NCBI RefSeq assembly: GCF_022662375.1
Contig: NZ_JAKNQL010000027.1
Span: 16,193-80,192 of the forward strand
Direction: 5' to 3'
Source of the DNA: Pseudomonas sp. CROZ-RG-20F-R04-15
GTDB lineage: Bacteria; Pseudomonadota; Gammaproteobacteria; Pseudomonadales; Pseudomonadaceae
DNA: 64,000 nucleotides
Below, piece by piece: positions 43,742 through 52,845 of this stretch; positions within the stretch are counted from its first letter, which is position 1, and each line of letters starts with the position of its first letter. Position numbers and translations under genes: made by a program. Under the pieces are notes generated by a model. The model did no database searches. It worked only from the letters and a program-made list of their open reading frames with translations, and had not been told where the DNA came from.

Positions 43742-44290
43742 TTATTTATCAGTCAGGGCAAACTGCGTCAGGCAGAACGTCGGGATGCCCATGTCTTCAA
43801 GCCGCTGCGACCCGTTCAACTCAGGCAAGTCAATAATCGCCGCTGCCTCATGCACCCGCGCGCCCATGCGGCGAATCAGGTTGGCTGCTGCGATCAGCGT
43901 GCCGCCCGTGGCGATCAGATCATCGAACATCACCACCGAGTCGCCTTCACACAGGCTGTCGGCGTGCACTTCGAGGAACGCTTCGCCGTACTCGGTCGCG
44001 TAACCTTCGGCCAGCACGTCCGCCGGCAGCTTGCCCTGCTTGCGGAACAGCACCAGTGGCTTGTTCAACTGATAGGCCAGTACCGAGCCGATCAGAAAAC
44101 CGCGCGCATCCATCGCGCCGATGTGGGTGAAGTCGGCTTCGACGTAACGGTGGGCGAAGCTGTCCATCACCAGACGCAGGGCTTTGGGCGATTGAAACAG
44201 CGGGGTGATGTCGCGAAAGATCACGCCCGGTTTCGGGAAGTCGATCACTGGGCGGATAAGCGATTTGATGTCGAAGGAGTCGAAGACCAT
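43742..44290 (-). CDS. apt: adenine phosphoribosyltransferase
   Basis: 182 residues. The PRPP-binding motif VVMFDDLIATGGTL and the family stretches FPKPGVIFRDITPLF and RGFLIGSVLAYQLNKP are present. It makes AMP from adenine and PRPP. The start at 44290 (MVFDSFDIK) matches the length of Pseudomonas relatives; an earlier ATG adds nine unconserved residues. It lies 78 bases after anr on the same strand. Confidence 0.95.
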   Translation of the reverse strand: MVFDSFDIKSLIRPVIDFPKPGVIFRDITPLFQSPKALRLVMDSFAHRYVEADFTHIGAMDARGFLIGSVLAYQLNKPLVLFRKQGKLPADVLAEGYATEYGEAFLEVHADSLCEGDSVVMFDDLIATGGTLIAAANLIRRMGARVHEAAAIIDLPELNGSQRLEDMGIPTFCLTQFALTDK

Positions 44291-44368
44291 CGTCGAGGTG
44301 TCCTGGCAGGGCTGCAAACGGCGCAGTATACCCGCGGCTGAAACGCTTCGCTCAACCGCGGATCGACA

Positions 44369-45103
44369 TTAACCTTCGAGTGAGCCACCGGCCAGCGCGC
44401 AGAGCTGGATCGGGTCGAGGATGTGAATCTCCTTGCCCTCGGCGGCGATCAGCTCGTTTTGCTGAAAGCGCGTGAACACCCGAGACACGGTTTCCACGGC
44501 CAGACCGAGGTAGTTGCCGATTTCGTTACGCGACATTGCCAGACGGAACTGGTTGGCCGAGAAGCCGCGAGCGCGGAAGCGTGCGGACAGGTTGACCAGG
44601 AACGTGGCGATGCGCTCGTCGGCGGTTTTCTTCGACAGCAACAGCATCATTTGCTGGTCATCGCGGATTTCACGGCTCATCACGCGCATCAACTGGCGGC
44701 GCAATTGCGGCAGTTGCAGGGCCAGTTCGTCGAGGCGTTCAAAAGGGATTTCGCAGACCGAGGTGGTTTCCAGCGCCTGCGCCGACACCGGGTGTTTCTC
44801 GGTGTCCATGCCGGACAGACCGACCAGTTCGCTCGGCAGGTGGAAGCCGGTCAGTTGTTCTTCGCCGCTGTCGCTCAGGCTGAAGGTTTTCAGGGCGCCG
44901 GAGCGTACTGCATAAACGGAATCGAACGTGTCGCCCTGGCGGAACAGGAACTCGCCTTTTTTCAGCGGGCGGCCGCGTTTAACGATTTCGTCCAGCGCAT
45001 CCATGTCTTCCAGATTCAGAGAAAGTGGCAGGCAGAGAGGGGCCAGGCTGCAATCCTTGCAATGGGCCTGGTTGTGAGCGCGCAGTTTGACTGGCTCGGA
45101 CAT
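44369..45103 (-). CDS. anr: anaerobic transcriptional regulator Anr (FNR family)
   Basis: 244 residues. The oxygen-sensing [4Fe-4S] cluster ligands are in place: C15, C18, C24 (CKDCSLAPLC) and C117 (SVCEIP). The cyclic-nucleotide-type beta barrel is followed by a dimer helix and a helix-turn-helix with ETVSRVF, the E-xx-SR recognition set that reads TTGAT-N4-ATCAA. It activates low-oxygen genes; the adjacent hemN and the cco genes are well-known types of target. No Anr box is obvious before anr itself. Confidence 0.96.
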   Translation of the reverse strand: MSEPVKLRAHNQAHCKDCSLAPLCLPLSLNLEDMDALDEIVKRGRPLKKGEFLFRQGDTFDSVYAVRSGALKTFSLSDSGEEQLTGFHLPSELVGLSGMDTEKHPVSAQALETTSVCEIPFERLDELALQLPQLRRQLMRVMSREIRDDQQMMLLLSKKTADERIATFLVNLSARFRARGFSANQFRLAMSRNEIGNYLGLAVETVSRVFTRFQQNELIAAEGKEIHILDPIQLCALAGGSLEG

Positions 45104-45257
45104 TTCTTAAATCCTTGTGGGAAAACACACATAAGCCGTAAGGGTAACCCACAGGAGGACATTCAGGCCAGTCCGTGGCGACTTTGTCCCACAGCCATAA
45201 AGCCGCAGCGCCAGCAGCCGATAAACAGGTATCAGAACGCATACAAGGAACGAATCG

Positions 45258-45740
45258 ATGGCCTCGATTGGCACGCTGAGCCCCGGTAGCAGCGACGTTG
45301 CCGCATTGCCGGAGACGTTTAAAATCTCGACCGGCAATGCACGCGACCCAGGCTTGACCGAAGAGGCAACCCCGACCTTGGTCGAGGGCGTCAAAGTGTC
45401 GCTGTCCGGTGCATCGATCGAAAAGTCCGCCGGTGTCGGTGGTGAAAACAGCGACATCGACGACAGCGGGTTGCCGGAAAACATCCAGCAATTGCTGAAG
45501 ATGATCCGCAAGCTGCAAAAACAGATTGCCGAGAAAAAGGCGCTCATCGAAGCGGTCATGGCCGACAAGCGCCTTTCCAACGAAGAAAAGATCATCAAGA
45601 CCGCTGCACTGCGCGGCGCCATCGCCGCGTTGAATACAGGTTTGATCACGGCCAATCTGGCTCTGTCCAAAGTGGTCGGGCAATCGGGTCTGACGGCGGA
45701 TCAGAATATGAAAGTCGGTTCGCTGCTGATGAAAAACTAG
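45258..45740 (+). CDS. FlxA-like coiled-coil hypothetical protein
   Basis: 160 residues, no signal peptide or membrane segment. The first 70 residues are Ser/Gly/Thr-rich and probably disordered. The second half is a helical, heptad-like stretch (IQQLLKMIRKLQKQIAEKKA, LSNEEKIIKTAALRGAIAAL) resembling the FlxA-like family of unknown function. AAGGAACG precedes the ATG. It sits alone between the divergent anr and the convergent hemN. Its TAG stop is the palindrome CTAG that also gives hemN its TAG on the other strand. A hypothetical gene stands at this place in other pseudomonads too, as I recall. Confidence 0.75.
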   Translation: MASIGTLSPGSSDVAALPETFKISTGNARDPGLTEEATPTLVEGVKVSLSGASIEKSAGVGGENSDIDDSGLPENIQQLLKMIRKLQKQIAEKKALIEAVMADKRLSNEEKIIKTAALRGAIAALNTGLITANLALSKVVGQSGLTADQNMKVGSLLMKN

Positions 45741-47119
45741 ATCACCCGCGAAAAACGCTGGCGGTTCTGCTGTTCCAGGTACGCATCGAACACCATGCAC
45801 ACCGAGCGCACCAGCAGACGTCCCGCCGGCAATACTTCGATCCGCTCGCGATCGAGTTCGATCAGGCCATCGTTGGCCATGCCTTGCAGCTGCGGCCAAA
45901 GCGCGCCGAAATAGCCCTGAAAATCGATGTTGAACTGTTGCTCGATCTCGGCGAACTCCAGGCTGAAATTGCAGATCAGTTGCTGGATCACCGCGCGGCG
46001 CAAGCGATCATCGGCGTTGCACACCAGGCCCCGGCTGGTCGCCAGTTGCGCGGCGGCCAGGGTGTTCTGGTATTCGTTGAGATCGCTGCTGTTCTGGCAG
46101 TACAGATCGCCGATCTGGCTGATCGCGGAAACCCCCAGACCAATCAGATCGCAATGGCCGTGAGTGGTGTAACCCTGGAAGTTGCGTTGCAGGGTTTGTT
46201 CTTCCTGAGCAATCGCCAATTCATCATCGGGCAGGGCGAAGTGATCCATGCCGATATAGCGATAGCCAGCGGCGGTGAGCTGTTCGATGGTGCGTTCGAG
46301 CATTTCCAGTTTCTGCGCGGGCGCCGGTAACTCATTGCCATTGATCCGCCGCTGCGGCATGAAGCGTTCTGGCAGGTGCGCATAGTTGAACACCGAGAGC
46401 CGGTCCGGTTGCAGGCTGATGACTTCTTCAACGGTGCGGGCGAAGTTTTCCGGGGTTTGCTTGGGCAAGCCGTAGATCAGATCGATATTGATCGAGCGAA
46501 ATTGCAGGGTGCGCGCGGCATCGATCACCGCGCGGGTTTCTTCCAGACTTTGCAAGCGATTGACCGCGCGCTGCACCGCCGGGTCGAGGTCTTGCAGGCC
46601 GATGCTGACCCGATTGAAACCGAGTTCGCGGAGCAGGCCCATGGTCGACCAGTCGGCTTCGCGCGGGTCGATCTCGATACCGTAATCGCCGGAGTCGTCA
46701 TCCAGCAGATTGAAATGCTTGCGCAGGTGCGCCATCAACTGCCGCAGTTCGTCGTGGCTGAGAAAGGTCGGCGTGCCGCCGCCAAAGTGCAGTTGCTCGA
46801 CTTTCTGGGCCGGGTCGAGATGACAGGCGATCAGCTGGATTTCCTGCTCCAGCCGCTGCAAGTACGGCAGCGCGCGGCCGCGATCCTTGGTGATGACCTT
46901 GTTGCAGGCGCAGTAGTAGCAAATGTTCGCGCAGAACGGCACATGCACATACAACGACAACGGGCGCAGGGCCTTGCGGCTGTCGCGCAGGGCATGGAAC
47001 AGGTCGAAGGTGCCGACCTGACCGTGAAATTGCACGGCGGTCGGATAAGAGGTGTAGCGCGGCCCCGCCAGGTCGTAGCGGCGGATCAGATCAGAGTCCC
47101 AACGAATGGCGTCGAGCAT
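45737..47119 (-). CDS. hemN: oxygen-independent coproporphyrinogen III oxidase
   Basis: 460 residues. The radical SAM motif CANICYYC (CxxxCxxC), the RYTSYPTA start, the FGGGTPTFL stretch and the C-terminal HemN domain are present. It decarboxylates coproporphyrinogen III to protoporphyrinogen IX without oxygen, supplying haem for the cbb3 oxidases encoded downstream. A perfect Anr box lies 65 to 78 bases before the ATG. The last four bases overlap the converging gene. Confidence 0.96.
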   Translation of the reverse strand: MLDAIRWDSDLIRRYDLAGPRYTSYPTAVQFHGQVGTFDLFHALRDSRKALRPLSLYVHVPFCANICYYCACNKVITKDRGRALPYLQRLEQEIQLIACHLDPAQKVEQLHFGGGTPTFLSHDELRQLMAHLRKHFNLLDDDSGDYGIEIDPREADWSTMGLLRELGFNRVSIGLQDLDPAVQRAVNRLQSLEETRAVIDAARTLQFRSINIDLIYGLPKQTPENFARTVEEVISLQPDRLSVFNYAHLPERFMPQRRINGNELPAPAQKLEMLERTIEQLTAAGYRYIGMDHFALPDDELAIAQEEQTLQRNFQGYTTHGHCDLIGLGVSAISQIGDLYCQNSSDLNEYQNTLAAAQLATSRGLVCNADDRLRRAVIQQLICNFSLEFAEIEQQFNIDFQGYFGALWPQLQGMANDGLIELDRERIEVLPAGRLLVRSVCMVFDAYLEQQNRQRFSRVI

Positions 47120-47183
47120 GCGGGCATTCCCCCGGATAGGCTGGCAGTGTGAGCGAGTCTATCGGGGGGCGGCGATTGGGCTG

Positions 47184-47197
47184 TTGATTTGCATCAA
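47184..47197 (-). promoter_or_regulatory. Anr box of hemN
   Basis: TTGAT-TTGC-ATCAA, a perfect match to the FNR/Anr consensus, centred 71 bases before the hemN start codon and near the gene for Anr itself. Confidence 0.88.
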
Positions 47198-47231
47198 CGG
47201 GGGAGGAGGTGTGTTGATCATGCAGGCCTCT

Positions 47232-47305
47232 TCGCGAGCAAGCTCGCTCCCACATTGGATCGGTGGTGCAACACAAATCCCCTGTGGGAGCGAGCTTGCT
47301 CGCGA
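47232..47305. repeat. REP doublet
   Basis: Inverted arms 47232-47254 and 47283-47305, AGCTTGCTCGC variant, between the end of the SafE-type gene and the hemN promoter. Confidence 0.88.
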
Positions 47306-47321
47306 AGGCCGCGCCGCCGAT

Positions 47322-48005
47322 CTAATGCCCCATCAACCAATGCTGATGCGGCCCCGGCAATGTCCAGATGCCAAACAGGATCACCAGCAACCCACCGGCC
47401 ATGCGCACGCTGCGTTTACGCAAAATGGCGGTGACGCGTTCTGCCGCAAGCCCCGTCGCCAGCAAAACCGGCCAAGTCCCCAGCCCAAACGCAAGCATCA
47501 ACAAAGCACTGTCCAGCGCATTGCCCTGACTCGCCGACCACAGCAACGTGCTGTAAACCAGCCCGCACGGCAGCCAGCCCCACAACGCACCGAGCAGTAA
47601 TGCGCGAGGCAAACTCGACACCGGCAACAAGCGATTGGCCACCGGCTGAATGTAGCGCCACAGGCCGCGACCCAAACTTTCAATGCGCGTCAGCCCGCTC
47701 CACCACCCGGCCAGATACAAACCCATGGCAATCAGCAGCAACCCGGCCAGCACGCGCATGAACAATGCGGCTGGACTGTTCGCCACCGCCCAGCCTGCAA
47801 GGCCAATCAGCAATCCGGCGGTGGCATAACTGAGGATCCGTCCAAGGTTATACGCCAGCAACAAGCGAAAGCGTCGACTGCGTTGCTCCTTGGGAATCGC
47901 CAGGGTCAGCGCGCCCATCAAACCGCCGCACATGCCCAGGCAATGCCCGCCGCCGAGCAGGCCGAGGATCAATGCCGAGACCAGCAAGGGCGCCAGTTCA
48001 AGCAT
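47322..48005 (-). CDS. SafE/DsbD-like six-helix membrane protein
   Basis: 227 residues with about six membrane segments. The paired Cys-containing helices GGHCLGMCGGLMGAL and LWGWLPCGLVYSTLL are typical of the SafE/TauE-like branch related to DsbD (labelled 'sulfite exporter' or 'urease accessory' in databases). Placed at the end of the cco assembly genes, it overlaps ccoS by eight bases, so it is co-translated. A role in copper or thiol handling for cbb3 assembly is plausible but not shown. Confidence 0.85.
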   Translation of the reverse strand: MLELAPLLVSALILGLLGGGHCLGMCGGLMGALTLAIPKEQRSRRFRLLLAYNLGRILSYATAGLLIGLAGWAVANSPAALFMRVLAGLLLIAMGLYLAGWWSGLTRIESLGRGLWRYIQPVANRLLPVSSLPRALLLGALWGWLPCGLVYSTLLWSASQGNALDSALLMLAFGLGTWPVLLATGLAAERVTAILRKRSVRMAGGLLVILFGIWTLPGPHQHWLMGH

Positions 48006-48210
48006 GGGGTGGGGCCTTGTCGTCCGGTTTGCTGGTGTTGGCTTCGTCGACGGCCGCCGTGTGATTCGGATCCTGATCATCGAACAGGATGCTGTGCGCC
48101 GGGCCGTCGAGGTCGTCGTACTGACCGCTGTCCACCGCCCAGAAGAAGATGTAAACGGCGATGGCCACGATCAGCAGGGCGGCCGGGATCATCACGTAGA
48201 GAGCTGGCAT
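47998..48210 (-). CDS. ccoS: cbb3 oxidase maturation protein CcoS
   Basis: 70 residues, one N-terminal membrane segment (about 3-24), then an acidic tail containing SGQYDDLDGPAHSILFDD, the CcoS family signature. It is needed for cofactor insertion into the cbb3 catalytic subunit. It follows ccoI by 22 bases. Confidence 0.93.
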   Translation of the reverse strand: MPALYVMIPAALLIVAIAVYIFFWAVDSGQYDDLDGPAHSILFDDQDPNHTAAVDEANTSKPDDKAPPHA

Positions 48211-48232
48211 CTGTACTCCAGGCCCGCGCGGC

Positions 48233-50683
48233 TCAGGCCGGCAGCGGGCGGGTTTGCGAGCGGGTGCTGGCGGGCGGCGGACTCGGCAGGCGAGTCAGGC
48301 GCAAAGCATTGAGCACCACGGTCAACGAACTGATCGACATGCCGACGGCGGCCCACACCGGAGTGATCCAGCCGAGGGCGGCGAACGGCAACATGAGGCC
48401 ATTGTACAGCGCCGCCCACAGCAGGTTCTCGATGATGATCCGCCGCGTGCGCCGTGCCAGCGTAAAAGCCTGCACCAAGGCGTCGAGGCGATTGGACAGC
48501 AGCACCGCATCGGCGCTGGTTTTCGCCAGATCAGTGGCCGAGCCCATGGCCACGCTGATGTCAGCCGCCGCCAGTACCGGCACGTCATTGACGCCGTCGC
48601 CGAGCATCAGCACCTTGCGGCCTTCCTTGTGCAGCTGTTGCAAGACTTGCAGCTTGTCGTCCGGGCGCAAGCCGCCACGGGCCTCATCGATGCCCAGTTC
48701 GGCGGCAACGCTGGCGACCATTGGTGAGCTGTCGCCGGACAACAGCAATGTGCGCCAGCCGCGTGCCTTGCAGGCGGCGAGCAGGGCGGGGGCGTCGTCA
48801 CGCAAGCGGTCGTCGAGGACGAACCACGCCAGCGCGCCGTTTTCGTCCGCGAGCAGCAGCCATTGGCCGGCCTCATCGGGCATGGCAGGCACAGCAGCGC
48901 CGCTGAGGGCGCAGACGAATTCTGCTTGGCCAATGCGCAGCCGCTGTCCGTCGACCAGTCCTTCGAGGCCAAGCCCCGGTGTGCTGTGGACTTCTTCAGC
49001 GGCCAGCGGCGCACGGCCGAAGGCGCGGGCAATCGGGTGTTCCGAACGGTTTTCCAGCGCAGCGGCGAGGCTCAGGCATTGTTCGCTGTCGAGTGCGCCG
49101 AGTGGACGAATCGAGCGCAGCACCAGCCGACCTTCGGTGAGGGTTCCGGTTTTGTCGAAGATCACTGTGTCGATCTGATTCAAACCTTCCAGCACATGAC
49201 CACGGGTCAGCAGCAGACCGAGTTTGTGCAGGGTGCCGGTGGCCGCCGTCAGCGCGGTCGGCGTCGCCAGCGACAGCGCGCACGGGCAGGTCGCCACGAG
49301 CATGGCGAGGACAATCCAGAACGCGCGCGACGAATCCAGTTCCCACCACAACAGGCCGATGGCCGCTGCGGCGATCAGCGACAGCAGGAGGAACCATTGC
49401 GCAGCGCGGTCGGCGATTTCCGCCAGGCGAGGTTTTTCCGCTTGGGCACGATCGAGCAGACGGACGATGGCCGACAGGCGTGTGTCTTGTCCCAGCGCCT
49501 GAACTTCCACGGTCAATGCGCCTTCGACGTTGAGCGTACCGGCGGTGACCGTATCGCCCCGCGTGCGCGGTTGCGGCAGGTACTCGCCGGTGAGCAGCGA
49601 TTCATCGATGCTCGACTGGCCGTCGATGATTTTGCCGTCGGCCGGGAGGATCGATCCGGCTTGCACCAGAATCTTGTCGCCCAGGCGCAATTCGCTGAGC
49701 AGGATGCGCTCGCTCTGGCCGTTGTTGTCCAGACGCAGACATGAAGCGGGCAACAGATTCACTAACTGGGCCGTGGCGGCGGCGGTGCGTTCGCGGGCAC
49801 GGCGCTCCAGATAACGCCCGGCGAGCAGGAACAGCGCAAACATGCCGACCGCATCGAAATACAACTCACCGACCCCGGTGATCGAGGTCCAGATTCCGGC
49901 GATGTAAGCGCTGCCGATCGCCAGTGATACCGAGACATCCATGGTCAGGTGGCGCGTGCGCAGATCGCGCATCGCCCCTTTGAAGAACGGCGCGCAGCTG
50001 TAGAACACGATCGGCGTAGTCAGAAACAGCGCGACCCAGCGCAGGATCGTGTGCAGCTCGGGGCTGAGGTCGATATTGAATTCCGGCCAGGTGGCCATGG
50101 TCGCCATCATTGCCTGGAACCACAGCAGGCCGGCGACGCCGAGCTGGCGCAGGGCCAGGCGGTTTTCGCTGGCCAGTTGTTCGCTGGCGCGATCCGCCTG
50201 ATACGGATGGGCGGCGTAACCGATGTGGCGCAGTTCGGCGAGGATCTGGCTCAGCGGCAGTTGCGCATCGGCCCAGCTCACGTGCAAGCGATGGTTGGAC
50301 AGGTTCAGCCGCGCCTCGGCCACGGCGGGCAAGGTGCGCAGGTGTTTCTCGATCAGCCAGCCACAGGCGGCGCAACTGATGCCTTCCATCAACAGCGTGG
50401 TTTCGGCCAGTTCGCCTTCGTGACGGACGAAGGGTTGCTGGACATCGGCGCGGTCGTACAGGGCCAGTTCGTCGGTCAGTTGCACCGGCAGCGCTTGCGG
50501 ATTGGCTGAAGCTTCGCTGCGATGTTGGTAGTAGCTTTCCAGGCCGCCGGCGACGATGGCTTCGGCCACGGCCTGGCAGCCCGGACAGCAGAACTCGCGG
50601 GACTCCCCGAGCACGACGGCGGTGAAGCGGCTGCCGGACGGGACGGGCAGGGCGCAGTGGTAGCAGGGGATTGGGCTGGTCAT
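48233..50683 (-). CDS. ccoI: copper-transporting P1B ATPase CcoI/FixI
   Basis: 816 residues. An N-terminal metal-binding region (CYHC, CCPGC) and an HMA domain with CAAC (about 101-104) are followed by eight membrane segments, with CPC in ATCPCALSLA as the transport-site motif. Then come the phosphorylation site DKTGTLTEG and the hinge GDGVNDVPVLAAAD. It exports copper toward the periplasm, feeding CuB of the cbb3 oxidase. It is in the ccoG-ccoH-ccoI-ccoS row; a CCCTCTCCC repeat separates it from ccoH. Confidence 0.95.
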   Translation of the reverse strand: MTSPIPCYHCALPVPSGSRFTAVVLGESREFCCPGCQAVAEAIVAGGLESYYQHRSEASANPQALPVQLTDELALYDRADVQQPFVRHEGELAETTLLMEGISCAACGWLIEKHLRTLPAVAEARLNLSNHRLHVSWADAQLPLSQILAELRHIGYAAHPYQADRASEQLASENRLALRQLGVAGLLWFQAMMATMATWPEFNIDLSPELHTILRWVALFLTTPIVFYSCAPFFKGAMRDLRTRHLTMDVSVSLAIGSAYIAGIWTSITGVGELYFDAVGMFALFLLAGRYLERRARERTAAATAQLVNLLPASCLRLDNNGQSERILLSELRLGDKILVQAGSILPADGKIIDGQSSIDESLLTGEYLPQPRTRGDTVTAGTLNVEGALTVEVQALGQDTRLSAIVRLLDRAQAEKPRLAEIADRAAQWFLLLSLIAAAAIGLLWWELDSSRAFWIVLAMLVATCPCALSLATPTALTAATGTLHKLGLLLTRGHVLEGLNQIDTVIFDKTGTLTEGRLVLRSIRPLGALDSEQCLSLAAALENRSEHPIARAFGRAPLAAEEVHSTPGLGLEGLVDGQRLRIGQAEFVCALSGAAVPAMPDEAGQWLLLADENGALAWFVLDDRLRDDAPALLAACKARGWRTLLLSGDSSPMVASVAAELGIDEARGGLRPDDKLQVLQQLHKEGRKVLMLGDGVNDVPVLAAADISVAMGSATDLAKTSADAVLLSNRLDALVQAFTLARRTRRIIIENLLWAALYNGLMLPFAALGWITPVWAAVGMSISSLTVVLNALRLTRLPSPPPASTRSQTRPLPA

Positions 50684-50727
50684 GGCATCGTTGAGGGGGT
50701 AAGCCCTTGCATTGGGGTTGTCCGCTT

Positions 50728-50866
50728 GCCCTCACCCCAGCCCTCTCCCGGAGGGAGAGGGAGCCGATCGGTGTGAGCCTGGACCTTCACTGTCATACAC
50801 AAAACGTGCGAACGCTCGAGATCAGTCCCCTCTCCCTCTGGGAGAGGGTTAGGGTGAGGGGCTTCT
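50728..50866. repeat. dispersed CCCTCTCCC repeat pair
   Basis: Inverted arms (about 50728-50764 and 50824-50866) in the ccoH-ccoI gap. The core between them differs from the other copies. Confidence 0.82.
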
Positions 50867-50875
50867 GAGCCTGGT

Positions 50876-51415
50876 TCACTTCTTCAGGTCTTCCGCACCT
50901 TGCAGCGGCTCGTCACCCAGCAGCAGATCCTTGTCATGGCTGACCAGCTCTTCTTCGAACATGCGCCACACATGGTCATCCTGACTGCCGAGCAATTCGA
51001 CGAAACGGCGACCTTCGACCTTGTCACCCAATTGACCGATGTAGCGCCCCGTTTCAGTCTCGCTGCGGGTCAGCACAATCTTGCGATCTTTCTCCGGTTG
51101 CGTTGGCGAGATCAGGTTCAGTTCCAGGGTCTTCGGCTGACTGTCACCGCTCAAGCGCAAATCGACTTCACCGGTCACGTCATCCAGATGCACAGCCGCG
51201 CGCATCTTCAGGTTCTGCGCCAGCAGCTCACGGTCCAGCGAACGGTTGATGCCTTTGCCCGCCTCGTAGTAGTTGTCGTTGACCAGGTTGTCCGGGTTGT
51301 TCACCGCGATGGTCACCATCGACAGGGTCAGGGTCACCGAACAGGCCAGAATCCCGATGATGATCCATGGCCAAAGGTGCTTGTACCAAGGGCTTGCGGC
51401 GTTTGCTGCGGGCAT
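50876..51415 (-). CDS. ccoH: cbb3 oxidase assembly protein CcoH/FixH
   Basis: 179 residues. One membrane segment at about 14-37, then a periplasmic domain beginning NPDNLVNDNYYEAGKGINRS, the FixH family signature. CcoH stays with the cbb3 complex and is needed for its stability. The ATG at 51415 lies 11 bases after the ccoG stop; a TTG at 51430 that would add five residues is less likely. Confidence 0.92.
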   Translation of the reverse strand: MPAANAASPWYKHLWPWIIIGILACSVTLTLSMVTIAVNNPDNLVNDNYYEAGKGINRSLDRELLAQNLKMRAAVHLDDVTGEVDLRLSGDSQPKTLELNLISPTQPEKDRKIVLTRSETETGRYIGQLGDKVEGRRFVELLGSQDDHVWRMFEEELVSHDKDLLLGDEPLQGAEDLKK

Positions 51416-51426
51416 GTTCAGTTCTC

Positions 51427-52845
51427 TCAACGGATTTGTGGGCCGATGAATCGGCTCTTGGCTTCAACGTGGACGCTGTCGTCATCGGCATCCTTGAGGA
51501 TGAATTTCACCTCGTTGGTGCTCGATGGCAGTTGTTCCGGTGCGCTCGACAACTCGACCGGCATGCTGACGATGTCGCCGGCCGCGACCTTGATCTCGCG
51601 CTTGCCTTGCAGGCGCAGATCCGGCAACCCGGCGGCTTCCAGCACATAGGTGTGATCGCGCTGGTCCTTGTTCATGATCTTCAGGCTGTAAACGTTTTCG
51701 ATCCGGCCTTCAGCGTTTTCGCGGTACAGCACACGGTCCTTGCTGACATCGAAACCGACCAGCGAACGCATGACGAACGCGGTGACCAGCAGGCTGATCA
51801 TCGCCAGTAACACCACCGCATAACCGATCAGGCGTGGCCGCAGTTTATGGGTTTTCTGTCCCGACAGGTTGTGCTCGGTGGTGTAACTGATCAGACCGCG
51901 CGGGTAATCCATCCTGTCCATGATGCTGTCGCAGGCGTCGATGCAAGCCGCGCAGCCGATGCACTCGATCTGCAGGCCGTCCCGGATATCGATGCCGGTC
52001 GGGCAGACCTGCACGCACATGGTGCAATCGATGCAGTCACCGAGTCCCTGAGCCTTGTAGTCGACGCCTTTCTTGCGCGGGCCACGGCTTTCACCGCGAC
52101 GCGGATCGTAGGAAACGATCAGCGTGTCCTTGTCGAACATCACGCTCTGGAAACGCGCATACGGACACATGTAGATGCACACTTGCTCGCGCAACCAACC
52201 GGCGTTGCCGTAGGTGGCGAGGGTGAAGAAACCGACCCAGAAATACGACCAGCCATCAGCCTGGCCGGTGAAGAATTCGAAAACCAGTTCGCGGATCGGT
52301 GAAAAATAACCGACAAAAGTCATGCCGGTGACAAAACCGATCAGCAGCCACAGCGAATGTTTGGCGGCTTTGCGCAGGAATTTGTTGGCGCTCATCGGCG
52401 CCTTGTCGAGCTTTATGCGCTGGTTGCGGTCACCTTCAGTGACTTTCTCGCACCACATGAAAATCCACGTCCACACGCTTTGCGGGCAGGTGTAGCCGCA
52501 CCAGACACGGCCGGCATAGACGGTGATGAAGAACAGGCCGAACGCGGCAATGATCAACAGGCCCGAGAGCAGAATGAAATCCTGTGGCCAGAAGGTCGCG
52601 CCGAAGATGAAGAACTTGCGCTCCGGCAGGTTCCACCACACAGCCTGATGGCCGCCCCAGTTCAGCCACACCGTACCGAAATACAGCAGGAACAAGGCAG
52701 CACCGCCCATCATCCGCAGATTACGGAACAGGCCGGTGAAGGCACGGGTGTAGATTTTTTCTCGAGAGGCGTAAAGGTCGACGCTGTTGTTCGCGTTTTT
52801 GCTCGGTGGTGTGACGTCGTGTACCGGAATCTGGTTGCTCATCAT
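51427..52845 (-). CDS. ccoG: polyferredoxin CcoG/FixG
   Basis: 472 residues. Several membrane segments (about 40-60, 85-107, 160-180, 190-210, 340-360) and two ferredoxin-like [4Fe-4S] clusters in a cytosolic loop (CIDCTMCVQVCP and CIGCAACIDACD) are followed by a C-terminal Ig-like periplasmic domain. CcoG is reported to act as a copper reductase in cbb3 assembly. Two adjacent ATG codons at 52845 and 52842 follow a GGGATG sequence; the further upstream frame is not family-like. It is the first gene of ccoGHIS. Confidence 0.92.
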   Translation of the reverse strand: MMSNQIPVHDVTPPSKNANNSVDLYASREKIYTRAFTGLFRNLRMMGGAALFLLYFGTVWLNWGGHQAVWWNLPERKFFIFGATFWPQDFILLSGLLIIAAFGLFFITVYAGRVWCGYTCPQSVWTWIFMWCEKVTEGDRNQRIKLDKAPMSANKFLRKAAKHSLWLLIGFVTGMTFVGYFSPIRELVFEFFTGQADGWSYFWVGFFTLATYGNAGWLREQVCIYMCPYARFQSVMFDKDTLIVSYDPRRGESRGPRKKGVDYKAQGLGDCIDCTMCVQVCPTGIDIRDGLQIECIGCAACIDACDSIMDRMDYPRGLISYTTEHNLSGQKTHKLRPRLIGYAVVLLAMISLLVTAFVMRSLVGFDVSKDRVLYRENAEGRIENVYSLKIMNKDQRDHTYVLEAAGLPDLRLQGKREIKVAAGDIVSMPVELSSAPEQLPSSTNEVKFILKDADDDSVHVEAKSRFIGPQIR

